Shown in pieces: positions 26,694-36,198 of a stretch of 64,000 nucleotides of DNA. The notes beneath the pieces are model-generated. The model had not been told where the DNA came from, ran no database searches, and saw nothing but the letters and a program-made list of their open reading frames with translations. Position numbers and translations under genes: made by a program. Every line of letters starts with the position of its first letter. Position 1 is the stretch's first letter. The stretch comes from JAIROC01 sp031553535. Its GTDB lineage: Bacteria; Bacteroidota; Bacteroidia; Bacteroidales; WCHB1-69. The stretch lies in contig JAVBLM010000001.1 in NCBI GenBank assembly GCA_031553535.1, forward strand, positions 124,001-188,000, read 5' to 3'.

Positions 26694-27947
26694 ATGTTCT
26701 ACTATCTTTTTAATTGGTTAGATAAGACTTTTAATATACCCGGAGCAGGAGTCTTTCAATATATTTCCTTTCGGACTGCAATGGCGGGATTGGTATCTCT
26801 ATTTTTATCATTGATAATCGGAAAATATGTAATCCGATTACTACAAAAGAAACAAATTGGAGAAGATATTCGTGATTTGGGTTTGGAAGGTCAAATACAG
26901 AAGAAAGGAACCCCTACCATGGGAGGGATTATTATCTTATTCAGCATATTAGTTCCGGTTTTATTGTTCAATAAATTGGACAATATCTATATTATTCTCA
27001 TGATTATCACTACGATATGGCTCGGACTACTTGGATTTATCGACGATTATATCAAGGTGGCAAAAAAGAATAAGGGAGGAATTTCTTCCAAGGTGAAACT
27101 GATAGGACAATCCATTTTAGGTTTGGTAGTTGGTTTGGTTCTCTTTTTCAATCCTAATGTGGTGATAAAAGAAAAACTTCCCGATTCCAATTTTGTAAAG
27201 ACAGAAGAAGTATTTCGTGTAGAAAACAGTTCCGATGGAGAAAAAACCAAAACGGCTAAATTTACAAAATCAACCAAAACGACTATTCCATTTTTCAAAA
27301 ATAATGAATTCGATTATGCCAGCCTGTTAAAATGGTTGGGCGACGGTTATGAAAAATGGGCGTGGATTATTTATATTCCCATTATTATTTTTATTATCTG
27401 CGCAGTTAGTAACGGAGCTAATCTTACCGACGGGTTGGACGGATTGGCCATTTCAGTCTCGGGAATTATAGGAGCAACCTTGGGAGTATTGGCATATGTA
27501 TCGGGAAACACCATCTTTGCTGAGTATTTGAATATCATGTATATTCCTAATACCGGCGAGCTGATGATTTTTGCCGGAGCACTTGTCGGCGCCTGTTTAG
27601 GATTTTATTGGTGGAATACCTATCCCGCACAAGTATTCATGGGAGATACAGGATCTTTAGCTTTGGGAGGCATTATCGCTGTTTTTGCAATTATTATACG
27701 TAAAGAATTGTTAATTCCTATTTTATGTGGAATCTTTTTTGTCCAAAGCATCTCCGTAATCGCCCAGGTAACTTACTTTAAATATACAAAGAAAAAATAT
27801 GGAGAAGGAAGGCGTATTTTTTTAATGACCCCGATCCATCATCATTACCAGAAAAAAGGCATGCATGAAGCAAAGATAGTACAACGGTTTATTGTCATCG
27901 CTATCATACTGGCCGTAGTAACCATAGTAACATTAAAATTACGTTAA
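26694..27947 (+). CDS. mraY: Phospho-MurNAc-pentapeptide transferase MraY
   Basis: 417 residues, about ten membrane helices. Catalytic motifs: GTPTMGGIIILFSI near residue 72, GFIDDYIKVAKKNKGG near 113 (Asp-Asp), NGANLTDGLDGLA near 243, GDTGSLALGG near 318 and MTPIHHHYQKKG near 377. Makes lipid I on the inner face of the membrane. An inserted cytosolic or loop segment of about 60 residues around 165-230 (including NSSDGEKTKTAKFTKS) is also found in other Bacteroidetes MraY. Confidence 0.96.
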   Translation: MFYYLFNWLDKTFNIPGAGVFQYISFRTAMAGLVSLFLSLIIGKYVIRLLQKKQIGEDIRDLGLEGQIQKKGTPTMGGIIILFSILVPVLLFNKLDNIYIILMIITTIWLGLLGFIDDYIKVAKKNKGGISSKVKLIGQSILGLVVGLVLFFNPNVVIKEKLPDSNFVKTEEVFRVENSSDGEKTKTAKFTKSTKTTIPFFKNNEFDYASLLKWLGDGYEKWAWIIYIPIIIFIICAVSNGANLTDGLDGLAISVSGIIGATLGVLAYVSGNTIFAEYLNIMYIPNTGELMIFAGALVGACLGFYWWNTYPAQVFMGDTGSLALGGIIAVFAIIIRKELLIPILCGIFFVQSISVIAQVTYFKYTKKKYGEGRRIFLMTPIHHHYQKKGMHEAKIVQRFIVIAIILAVVTIVTLKLR

Positions 27948-27964
27948 ACAAAAATATATCAATC

Positions 27965-28510
27965 ATGAAATTTGAAGATTTAATGATCGACCGATCGCAA
28001 ACTGTTGCCGAGCAGGCTGCCATTCTAGAAAATAGACTGATTGCCATTCGTAGATCAAATAGACAAGAAATTGTCAACCAGTTTGATAAAGAAGAACATC
28101 GATTAGAGCATGTCACCCTGTTCCGAGGGGTGAATTTTATCAATGATTCCAAAGCGTGTACAATCAATGCAACTTATTATAGCTTTGAAACCATGAAAAG
28201 TGACATCATCTGGATGGCAGGGGGGAATGATTCTTCAATGAATTATATGGAGCTGATAGGACATGTGTCACAAAAGGTCAAAGCATTGATTTGTATTGGC
28301 AATAACAATAAAACGCTAATGAAAACATTTGTCAAATATATTGCATCTATTCAAGAACAAAAGAACATGGAAGATGCCGTACGGACAGCCTTTTATTCGG
28401 CACAAAAAGGCAATATTGTACTATTATCCACAGGGTGTGAGTGTGATGAATTGTACACAGATTATCAAGAGCGAGGAACTACCTTTAAAAAAGCAATAGC
28501 TCAATTATAA
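27965..28510 (+). pseudogene. murD: MurD reduced to its C-terminal domain
   Basis: 181 residues where MurD should have about 440. The part from EEHRLEHVTLFRGVNFINDSKAC onward aligns with the C-terminal domain of MurD, and the first 45 residues resemble the last helix of the central domain. The UDP-MurNAc-binding domain and the whole ATPase domain (P-loop GTNGKTT) are absent, and mraY ends only 17 nt before the start, so nothing is hidden in between. Substrate-site residues have changed too: family NDSKAT reads NDSKAC, and LLSPACASFD reads LLSTGCECDE. It cannot ligate D-Glu alone. Yet the frame is open, in operon phase (1 nt before ftsW), and free of stops. Either a decaying remnant with a full murD elsewhere, or a domain kept for another job. 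Confidence 0.85.
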
Positions 28511-28511
28511 A

Positions 28512-29663
28512 ATGGAGAACAAAAAACTTATCGGGAAATTGAAAGGAGACCGCATAATATGGGGAATAATTGTTCTATTATCTGTGTTTTCCATATTCGT
28601 TGTATACAGTACCGGCTCAAAACTAGGGGATCCGTTACATAAAGAAAGTATATGGTTTCTTATTCGCGGACATGTTTTTTATCTTGTCCTGGGATTCCTG
28701 GTAATGTATATTATGAGCAATGTCAATTACAGATGGATCGGTCGGTTATCGAAAATCGGATTTCTGATAGGTTTACTGTTGGTATTTCTAACATTTATCT
28801 TTGGAGAAAATATGGGAGATGCCAAACGAAGTTTACGAATTTTTGGTATCTCTTTCCAAACGATACAATTAGCGGAAGTATTATTTATCATCTATTTTGC
28901 TCAATGGATTTCCCGGGTAAAAGGTGAAATTAACGATCTCAAAAGAGTTCTTTTACCTATGATTATTTATATTGTTGTAACCTGTTTACTCATTACTTCC
29001 CAAAAAACATCAGGGGGAATTATCATGGGTGCTACTTTCTTTGTTCTCTTATTTGTATCTCAACTAAAGAAAAAATACTTTTTTGCTCTATTGGGTAGCA
29101 TTGTAATTATAGGGGGATTATTCCTGTTTGTCGTCATGAATAGCAATACTTCCCTTTTCCGACTTGATACAGCAAAAGCACGTATTGAGGCTTTTACAGG
29201 TAAATCGGAATTAAATAAGGAAACAATCATTACCGAAGCGGCAATTGCAAGAGGCGGTATTTTGCCTAATCCGGGAGGATCGGTTTTGATGGGTTCGGTA
29301 GGTGAAAGCTTCTCCGATTATATTTATGCTTTTCTTGTAGAAGAGTATGGCATTCTGATGGGTATTGTTGTTATTTTATTGTATTTAGCGTTATTTTACC
29401 GGGTACGGAAAGCAGCAGTGAATATACAATCTACTTTTGGAGCTTATTTATCAATAGGACTAGGATTCTTCATTGTATTTCAAGCATTCACACATATATT
29501 AGTTTGTATCGGTTATTTTCCTGCAACGGGAGAAACTTTACCAATGATCAGCCGAGGGGGAATGTCTATTTTAACAATGTCATTCTGTCTTGGTATCTTA
29601 TTAAACATAAGTGAAGAAGCCAAAGAAGATAAGAAAAGATTAAAAGAAGAGCAATCGAATTAA
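28512..29663 (+). CDS. ftsW: Septal peptidoglycan polymerase FtsW (SEDS family)
   Basis: 383 residues, about ten transmembrane helices. SEDS family blocks are seen: GDAKRSLRIFGISFQTIQLAEVLFIIYFAQW near residue 98-128, the loop with EAAIARGGILPNPGGSVLMGSVGESFSDYIYAFLVEEYG near 244-278, and GETLPMISRGGMSILTMSFCLGILLNIS near 345-370. It polymerises lipid II at the septum with FtsI. One nt after the murD remnant, so the two are translationally coupled. Confidence 0.95.
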   Translation: MENKKLIGKLKGDRIIWGIIVLLSVFSIFVVYSTGSKLGDPLHKESIWFLIRGHVFYLVLGFLVMYIMSNVNYRWIGRLSKIGFLIGLLLVFLTFIFGENMGDAKRSLRIFGISFQTIQLAEVLFIIYFAQWISRVKGEINDLKRVLLPMIIYIVVTCLLITSQKTSGGIIMGATFFVLLFVSQLKKKYFFALLGSIVIIGGLFLFVVMNSNTSLFRLDTAKARIEAFTGKSELNKETIITEAAIARGGILPNPGGSVLMGSVGESFSDYIYAFLVEEYGILMGIVVILLYLALFYRVRKAAVNIQSTFGAYLSIGLGFFIVFQAFTHILVCIGYFPATGETLPMISRGGMSILTMSFCLGILLNISEEAKEDKKRLKEEQSN

Positions 29664-29685
29664 ATTAAAAATAAATAATAATAGC

Positions 29686-30798
29686 ATGGCAAAAAAAATG
29701 ATCATTTCAGGTGGTGGCACAGGAGGACATATCTTTCCGGCAATTGCAATTGCCAATGCTGTAAAAGAAGAATTGTCCGATATTGAAATCCTATTTGTAG
29801 GAGCCAATGGACGAATGGAAATGAAACGTGTACCCGAAGCCGGGTTTCCTATAGAAGGATTGGATATTTATGGTCTTCAACGTAAATTGAATTTGAGAAA
29901 TATTCTTGAAAACCTGAAACTTCCTTTCCGTTTGTATCGCAGTAGTAACAAAGCAAAAGAAATCATCAAGAGATTTCATCCTGACGTAGTTGTAGGTGTT
30001 GGAGGATATGCAAGTGGCCCTACATTGAGAGTTGCGGCATCCATGGGAATCCCAACATTGATACAAGAACAAAATTCATATCCGGGAATTACCAATAAAA
30101 TACTGGCAAAAAAAGTTAACGTAATTTGTACTGCTTATGACAACCTGGATCGGTTTTTCCCTGCCGGTAAAATAATCAAAACAGGAAATCCCATTCGAAA
30201 AGATATCCTAAACTCTATAGACAAAAAAGAAGGATATGCTTATTTCCAGTTGGATGAGAATAAGAAAACAGTTGCTGTTGTCGGAGGCAGTTTGGGTTCC
30301 CGTACTATCAATGAAAGTGTTTGTACATTTGTAAAAGAGCTATCAGATAAAAAAGTTCAAATGATATGGCAAACAGGAGAATATTACTATCAGAATCTTC
30401 CGGATGAATATAAAAGGCTGGAAGGAGTAAAAGTAATGCCTTTTGTACAACGGATGGATTATTTATACGGCATTGCCGATGTAGTAGTTTCCCGCGCAGG
30501 AGCTATTGCACTTTCGGAATTATGTGTTGTAGCAAAACCTTGCATCTTAATCCCTTCCCCAAATGTTTCGGAAGATCATCAGACAAAAAATGCAAAAGTA
30601 CTTTCCAATGCAGGAGCCGCTATTTTAATACCTGACAATAAAGCACGCGAAGAACTGAAAGATGCCGTATTTGAACTTATTGTAGATGAAGGTCGCTGTA
30701 CTACTATGAAAGAAAATTTGAAAAAAATGGCACAACCTAATGCAGCCAAACAAATTGCAAAAGAGATAATTAAATTAATGGATAAGAAAAATGGATAA
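29686..30798 (+). CDS. murG: UDP-GlcNAc--lipid I GlcNAc transferase MurG
   Basis: 370 residues, GT-B fold. N-terminal GGGTGGHIFPAIAIANA near residue 9 and GVGGYASGPTLRVAASMGIPTLIQEQNSYPG near 104; second half GGSLGSRTINESV near 203, VVSRAGAIALSELCVVAKPCILIPSPNVSEDHQTKNAKVL near 265. Peripheral on the cytosolic face of the membrane; makes lipid II. Overlaps murC by 8 nt. Confidence 0.96.
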   Translation: MAKKMIISGGGTGGHIFPAIAIANAVKEELSDIEILFVGANGRMEMKRVPEAGFPIEGLDIYGLQRKLNLRNILENLKLPFRLYRSSNKAKEIIKRFHPDVVVGVGGYASGPTLRVAASMGIPTLIQEQNSYPGITNKILAKKVNVICTAYDNLDRFFPAGKIIKTGNPIRKDILNSIDKKEGYAYFQLDENKKTVAVVGGSLGSRTINESVCTFVKELSDKKVQMIWQTGEYYYQNLPDEYKRLEGVKVMPFVQRMDYLYGIADVVVSRAGAIALSELCVVAKPCILIPSPNVSEDHQTKNAKVLSNAGAAILIPDNKAREELKDAVFELIVDEGRCTTMKENLKKMAQPNAAKQIAKEIIKLMDKKNG

Positions 30799-32152
30799 AA
30801 TTCCCGTTGATATAAAAAGCATCTATTTCTTAGGAATAGGGGGCATCGGAATGAGCGCCCTTGCTCGCTATTTCCATAGACAGGGAATTTTTGTATCCGG
30901 ATACGACAAGACACCCTCTCCCCTGACCGATGAATTGATTGCCGAAGGAATATCCGTTCATTTTGAGGATGATATTTCTCAAATACCGGATTCGTTGTCC
31001 ATGGCAATATATACTCCTGCTGTTCCAAAAGGGAATAAAGAATATGAATTCTTACAAAAATCCAGAACACCTTTTTTGAAGCGTTCGCAGTTATTAGGCT
31101 TGCTTACGCATGGAAAAACAACATTTGCAATAGCGGGAACACATGGAAAAACCTCCACGACCGCAATGACGGCACATATACTACATGGAGAAAAAAAAAT
31201 AATTGCATTTATCGGAGGAATTGCCTCCAATTACAACTCTAATCTAATTTACGATAACAATCCGGAGATTATACTTGTAGAAGCGGATGAATACGACCGT
31301 TCTTTTCTAACCCTTCATCCTGATATTGCCGTAATTACAGCAATGGATGCCGACCATTTAGATGTTTATGGAAATAATAACGGTTTGATAGAATCATTCA
31401 ACGATTTTGCAAACAACATCAAAAAAGGGGGAACTCTTATTACAAAGAATTCATTAGTAAAGAATATCCATACAAAAGCAAATATAAAAACATACGGTCT
31501 GGAACCCGGTATTTCGGATTATTATGCTACAAACATACATATTAAAAACGAAAAGCAATACTTTGATATAGTTACTCCCAATGGAATTATTGAGAATATT
31601 TCTTTCGAAGCGGGAGGATTACACAATGTAGAAAATGCAGTAGCGGCAACAGCTATTGCTGATATTGCAAATGTAAATCATCAAACGATAAAAAAACAAT
31701 TAGAATCTTATAAAGGGGTAAAACGGAGATTCGAATATATTATACGTAGAGAAAATTGTATTTATATCGACGATTATGCACATCATCCGCAGGAAATAAA
31801 GGCTTGTATTGCCTCTGCTAAAATGATGCATCCCGGCAAGAAAATATGCGGGATATTTCAACCTCATCTCTATAGTAGAACCAGGGATTTTGCCGATGAA
31901 TTTGCAAGAAGCCTGGAAGAGTTGGACCATGTTATCCTGCTCGACATTTATCCTGCCAGGGAGTTACCGATAGAAGGAGTAAGTTCCAAAATGTTATTGA
32001 AAAAAATAAACAAAACAGAAAAGATATTAGTAAACAAAGAACAACTTCTCCAATATCTGGAGATCATAAAACCGGAGGTGCTTATTACAATGGGAGCAGG
32101 AGACATCGATCGATTAGTAAAGGATATAAAAAAAGTGTTTGATCATGAGTAA
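30791..32152 (+). CDS. murC: UDP-N-acetylmuramate--L-alanine ligase MurC
   Basis: 453 residues, complete Mur ligase. N-terminal YFLGIGGIGMSALARYF (UDP-binding), P-loop IAGTHGKTSTTAM near residue 119, DADHLDVYG near 190, DDYAHHPQEIKACI near 330 and HLYSRTRDFADEF near 360. Adds L-Ala to UDP-MurNAc, the first peptide step. The contrast with the reduced murD three genes upstream is notable. Overlaps ftsQ by 8 nt. Confidence 0.96.
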   Translation: MDKIPVDIKSIYFLGIGGIGMSALARYFHRQGIFVSGYDKTPSPLTDELIAEGISVHFEDDISQIPDSLSMAIYTPAVPKGNKEYEFLQKSRTPFLKRSQLLGLLTHGKTTFAIAGTHGKTSTTAMTAHILHGEKKIIAFIGGIASNYNSNLIYDNNPEIILVEADEYDRSFLTLHPDIAVITAMDADHLDVYGNNNGLIESFNDFANNIKKGGTLITKNSLVKNIHTKANIKTYGLEPGISDYYATNIHIKNEKQYFDIVTPNGIIENISFEAGGLHNVENAVAATAIADIANVNHQTIKKQLESYKGVKRRFEYIIRRENCIYIDDYAHHPQEIKACIASAKMMHPGKKICGIFQPHLYSRTRDFADEFARSLEELDHVILLDIYPARELPIEGVSSKMLLKKINKTEKILVNKEQLLQYLEIIKPEVLITMGAGDIDRLVKDIKKVFDHE

Positions 32153-32954
32153 GAAAAACATCATTATTTATTCTATATTCGGCATTATTTTTATTGCATG
32201 TTTTGTCTTTTATGCTATCCTGTCAAAAGACAAAAAATACACGGAGATAATATATAAGATCGAATATCCATCAGATACTTTATTTACCGAAAAAGAATTC
32301 ACTCAATATGTTTCCAAAGTTCATCCGTCAATCATTGGAAAACCTTTTGACAGTGTAAACCTCTCTACTCTTGAGAAAAAAATAGAAAAGTATCCATACA
32401 TATCCAATGCCGATGTGATCAATAATCGCGGAACATTAATAATAAAGGCTACACAGGAAAAAATTATTGCAAAGGTATTCAATAGTAAAGATCAGCAATT
32501 TTTCCTGGCAGAGAGTGGGAAACTAGTTCCTAAATCAAAAAACACGGCAGGAAGAATTGTTATTGCGAATGGAAATATAAACAAACAATATACGGATAAC
32601 TATTTTGTCTACAATGAAGACAGTCTCAATAAAGATAAGTCAAAAACAAAATATTCTCAGCTACATATTGTTTGGAAAATGGCATCTTTCATAGAAAAAG
32701 ATCCTTTCTGGAATGCACAAATAAGCCAAATCTACGTTAATAATAAACAGGAAATCGAGCTCATTCCTACAATAGGGGATCATGTGATTCTATTTGGAAG
32801 TATTGGGCTTCAAGAAAACATCGATAATGTTATTAAACAACGTTTAGATAATTTAAGAAATTTATATATTGATGGATTTAAAATAACCGGATGGGAGAAA
32901 TATAAATCCATTAACTTAAAATATGGAACAGAAATTTCTTGTGAAAGAAAATAA
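32145..32954 (+). CDS. ftsQ: Cell division protein FtsQ (DivIB)
   Basis: 269 residues from the ATG at 32145 (MSKKN), which overlaps the murC end; a TTG two codons earlier is less likely. One transmembrane helix (residues 5-26, IIIYSIFGIIFIACFVFYAIL), then a POTRA-like stretch (DTLFTEKEFTQYVSKVHPSIIGKPFDSVNLSTLEKKIEKYPYISNADVINN) and a beta domain. Position between murC and ftsA supports the call; sequence similarity in this family is weak. Confidence 0.85.
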   Translation: MSKKNIIIYSIFGIIFIACFVFYAILSKDKKYTEIIYKIEYPSDTLFTEKEFTQYVSKVHPSIIGKPFDSVNLSTLEKKIEKYPYISNADVINNRGTLIIKATQEKIIAKVFNSKDQQFFLAESGKLVPKSKNTAGRIVIANGNINKQYTDNYFVYNEDSLNKDKSKTKYSQLHIVWKMASFIEKDPFWNAQISQIYVNNKQEIELIPTIGDHVILFGSIGLQENIDNVIKQRLDNLRNLYIDGFKITGWEKYKSINLKYGTEISCERK

Positions 32955-32977
32955 TTAACCCACGATAAATAAATATT

Positions 32978-34372
32978 ATGTTAGATCTAAGTTTCAAAAA
33001 ATCGAGAAAAAAGCACCTTGATCAAACAGAAGAAGCAAAAATTGCAGTAGGACTTGACATTGGAACGACAAAAGTCGTCGCATTTGTCGGACAACGGAAT
33101 AAAGATGGGAAAATACATATACTGGGTCACGGCAAACATGTATCACTCGGCGTACAACGAGGACAGGTTATCAATATTGATAAAACGGCCGATGCTATCA
33201 GGCAGGCAATCTCCCAAGCAGAAAATAAAGCCAATATTGACATTGACACAGTAATGGTTGGAATTGCAGGCCAGCATATCAACAACACTCAAATTCTGGG
33301 TGAAATTAAGCGTCGTAATCCGGATTCGGAAATAACAAAAGAAGATGTCCGGATGTTGATTGACGATATGTTTAAGGTAGCGGTAAACCCCGGAACACAA
33401 ATCATTGATATTATTCCCCAGGAATATACTGTAGATAGCTTTATCGGTTTGGATGATCCTATCGGTGTATTAGGGATACAGTTAAGTTCGGTATTCAATG
33501 TAATTACAGGAAATTCGCAACATATCAAAAACATAGCCAGATGTGTCAAACGTTGTAAATTAGAAATGGACGGACTGGTGTTGGAACCGATAGCTTCTGC
33601 TGAAGTTGTTCTGGATAAAAGGGAAAAAGAAACCGGAGTTGCGTTGGTTGACATCGGAGGCGGAACAACAGATATCGCCGTATTTATTAATGGCATTCTG
33701 CGGCACACCGCTGTAATTCCTATCGGAGGAGATGTAATTACCGATGATATCAAAGCTGTATTCAAGGGAATTGTCAAAGAGGAAGCCGAGACATTAAAAA
33801 TAAAACATGGTTCATGTATTCCAAATAAAGGGAATGAAAATCATGTTATTTCTATTCCCGGCATAAAAGGTCGCCCGGCTACCGAAATCCCCGTAGTGGA
33901 TTTGGCAGAAGTAATCGCTGCGCGAACCAAAGAAATTATTCAGCGTATAGCCGATGAGCTTAAAAACGCCAATTGTTTCAACAAGCTTGGCTGCGGAATA
34001 GTATTAACCGGAGGCGGTGCACAATTAAAAGATATTAAGGAATTTACCGAATACAATACCGGGTTATCCGTACGGATAGGCAATCCGGAAGAAAAGATTG
34101 TAATTGAAAAAGAAGCTGAATGGAATCATCCCATGTATGCTACCGGATTAGGGCTTATGATACTCGGAATAGAGAAAGATGAAGACCTGCATGCAATCAG
34201 GGATGAAAGAGATGAAAACACATCCGCATCTAAAAAGCCAAGTAAACAAATTAGAAATACAGAGGCCAGAGATGGAGAAAGAGATAAATACCGTCCGTGG
34301 GAAAAAATCAGGGAAGTGGTTTATTCATTGGTAAGCGATGATGACATGGACGATGATTTCGAAGATGATTAA
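32978..34372 (+). CDS. ftsA: Cell division protein FtsA
   Basis: 464 residues, actin-like ATPase. Phosphate 1 AVGLDIGTTKVVAFVG near residue 23, the SHS2 1C domain, phosphate 2 GVALVDIGGGTTDIAVFING near 220, adenosine motif GCGIVLTGGGAQLKDI near 338. The C-terminal tail (about 400-464) is long and acidic/basic, ending VVYSLVSDDDMDDDFEDD. The amphipathic membrane-targeting helix is probably the REVVYSL part. Tethers FtsZ to the membrane. Confidence 0.95.
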   Translation: MLDLSFKKSRKKHLDQTEEAKIAVGLDIGTTKVVAFVGQRNKDGKIHILGHGKHVSLGVQRGQVINIDKTADAIRQAISQAENKANIDIDTVMVGIAGQHINNTQILGEIKRRNPDSEITKEDVRMLIDDMFKVAVNPGTQIIDIIPQEYTVDSFIGLDDPIGVLGIQLSSVFNVITGNSQHIKNIARCVKRCKLEMDGLVLEPIASAEVVLDKREKETGVALVDIGGGTTDIAVFINGILRHTAVIPIGGDVITDDIKAVFKGIVKEEAETLKIKHGSCIPNKGNENHVISIPGIKGRPATEIPVVDLAEVIAARTKEIIQRIADELKNANCFNKLGCGIVLTGGGAQLKDIKEFTEYNTGLSVRIGNPEEKIVIEKEAEWNHPMYATGLGLMILGIEKDEDLHAIRDERDENTSASKKPSKQIRNTEARDGERDKYRPWEKIREVVYSLVSDDDMDDDFEDD

Positions 34373-34418
34373 CTAATAATTATAATACAGTATATATAAC
34401 ATTAAAAACTCATTAACA

Positions 34419-35750
34419 ATGATAAATTTTGACAACGGAAATCTAATGGAAATAACACCTTATATGGATGATCAAACAGCCGGAACATCTTCAATAATTA
34501 AGGTGATTGGTGTTGGCGGCGGCGGAAGCAATGCGGCCCGGCACATGTACAATATGGGTATTATCGGGGTTGATTTTATGATATGCAACACCGACAAACA
34601 AGCCTTGGAAAGTAATCCTATCCCTATAAAAATACAATTGGGGAAAAATGGATTAGGCGCCGGAGCGATCCCTGAAGTTGCCAGAGATGCAGCGCTGGAC
34701 AGTGAAGAAGAAATAAAAGCTGCCCTTGCCGGAACAAAAATGTTGTTTGTAACAGCCGGTATGGGTGGAGGTACCGGAACAGGAGCCTCCCCTATTGTGG
34801 CTTCTATTGCCAGAGACTTGGGGATTTTAACGGTCGGTATTGTTACTTATCCGTTCAACTTCGAACAAAAAGACAAGTTTGACCTTGCCAATGAAGGGAT
34901 TAATGAATTAAGCCAAAACGTAGATGCCCTTATCGTCATTAAAAACGAAGCATTAAAAAGCTTTTACCCTGATTTAAAGCTATCCAATGCTTTTGCAAAG
35001 GTAGATGATGTTTTGTTAATCGCAGCAAAAAGCATTGCGGAACTTATCACGTTGGAATCCATTATCAATGTGGATTTTAATGATGTAAAAACTATTTTAC
35101 AGAACAGCGGAACCGCATTGATCGGTTCGGGAGAAGCTGAAGGGGAAGATAGAGCCTTTAAAGCAGTGGAAGCAGCAATTAACAGCCCGTTATTAGATCA
35201 AAATTCAATCTATGGTGCTGAAAAGTTATTATTCTTTATTTCATATAGCGACGATAATCAGATTACCATAAACGAACTGGAAAAAATAACCGAGGAACTG
35301 GAAAACAAAACCTGTACTACAAGTAAAAAACTAATCTGGGGACATGGAATTGACGATAACCTCGGAGATAAAGTACGGGTAACTGTCATTGCTACGGGAC
35401 TACACAACAATACAGGGACATATGGAAGCAAGGCATCTCCCGGAAAGGAAAATGCACCAGGTGAACAGGTTAAAATCCCTTATGATACGGATAACGCACC
35501 TAAAGAAGAAAAGAAAACAAATGAATCTACGGTTATTAAAGTTCCTCTAGGCGAGGTTCCGGATAATAACCAATTACGAGGCAAATCGGAAGAAGAAGTA
35601 ACGGAATATCTTAATAAGCCTGCTTATATCCGGGAAAGGGAATTGAAAAAATTCGACAGTAACTCGAATGATGAAATCTCCAATTACAAAGCAGGGGCAA
35701 ACGGATTAGAATGTAATGCACCCTCTTTTCTAAACAACGTGGTTGACTAA
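34419..35750 (+). CDS. ftsZ: Cell division protein FtsZ
   Basis: 443 residues, tubulin-like GTPase. G-box 1 GVGGGGSNAARHMYN near residue 28, signature GGGTGTGASPIVA near 115, FNFEQKDKF near 148, and T7 loop NVDFNDVKTIL near 217. Globular domain ends about residue 325; a linker of about 80 residues follows, with a KPAYIRERELKKF segment near 410 that may serve as the partner-binding tail. Last gene of the dcw cluster. Directly after its stop codon comes a copy of a T9SS-gene tail (see findings). Confidence 0.97.
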   Translation: MINFDNGNLMEITPYMDDQTAGTSSIIKVIGVGGGGSNAARHMYNMGIIGVDFMICNTDKQALESNPIPIKIQLGKNGLGAGAIPEVARDAALDSEEEIKAALAGTKMLFVTAGMGGGTGTGASPIVASIARDLGILTVGIVTYPFNFEQKDKFDLANEGINELSQNVDALIVIKNEALKSFYPDLKLSNAFAKVDDVLLIAAKSIAELITLESIINVDFNDVKTILQNSGTALIGSGEAEGEDRAFKAVEAAINSPLLDQNSIYGAEKLLFFISYSDDNQITINELEKITEELENKTCTTSKKLIWGHGIDDNLGDKVRVTVIATGLHNNTGTYGSKASPGKENAPGEQVKIPYDTDNAPKEEKKTNESTVIKVPLGEVPDNNQLRGKSEEEVTEYLNKPAYIRERELKKFDSNSNDEISNYKAGANGLECNAPSFLNNVVD

Positions 35751-35780
35751 CGATAAAATCTTTTTCATAATTCAAATTAT

Positions 35781-35805
35781 GGCTACCTCCCCGGTAGCCT
35801 TTTTT
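35781..35805 (+). terminator. Intrinsic terminator of the dcw cluster
   Basis: GGCTACC and GGTAGCC around a TCCCC loop, then a T-run. The same hairpin with one compensatory base-pair change (GGCTGCC/GGCAGCC) occurs at 45925 and 55722, in a longer shared block of about 60 bp. Confidence 0.9.
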
Positions 35806-35821
35806 ATTTTTTCCCATAGGC

Positions 35822-35968
35822 ATCCCTACTGTTCATCCATAGTTATCCCTACGTATTACCCGTAAGGATAACTACGGTTCATCCGTAGGCATACCTACTG
35901 ACAATACGTAGGAGTAACTACTTTTCATCCATAAGATAGCTACCGGTAATATAAAGGCATACCCTAAG
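35822..35968. repeat. Degenerate 23-bp tandem repeat array
   Basis: Units begin at 35822, 35845, 35868, 35891, 35913, 35936 and 35959 (spacing 23, once 22). Each has the pattern AT-x-x-CTAC then TTCATCC or ATTACCC and TAGG/TAAG. Copies are about two-thirds alike. Noncoding, since 23 is not a multiple of 3. Confidence 0.8.
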
Positions 35969-36128
35969 TATAAAGTAAAAACAGGGAGGATTTTTCCCAC
36001 TTCGTTTCAATAAGCTCGCAAACTTGGTTCCTGGCTGCCTTGAAATAATAAAGATAAAGGGAATCTCAAGGTTCTCAATAATGCGATTGTTAGCATACTT
36101 TTACAGGCTAAAACAGTACAGAAAGTCA

Positions 36129-36168
36129 TTTAGGACGACACATATCACGGAGTAGTCCTAAACTTTTT
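36129..36168. terminator. Hairpin downstream of the esterase gene
   Basis: TTTAGGAC (36129-36136) pairs with GTCCTAAA (36155-36162), followed on the plus strand by CTTTTT. It lies 3' of the minus-strand esterase gene and far after ftsZ, so it may end transcripts from either side. Confidence 0.5.
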
Positions 36169-36198
36169 CTTCCGGTTTTAGGTTGTTCTTTATTTTCA

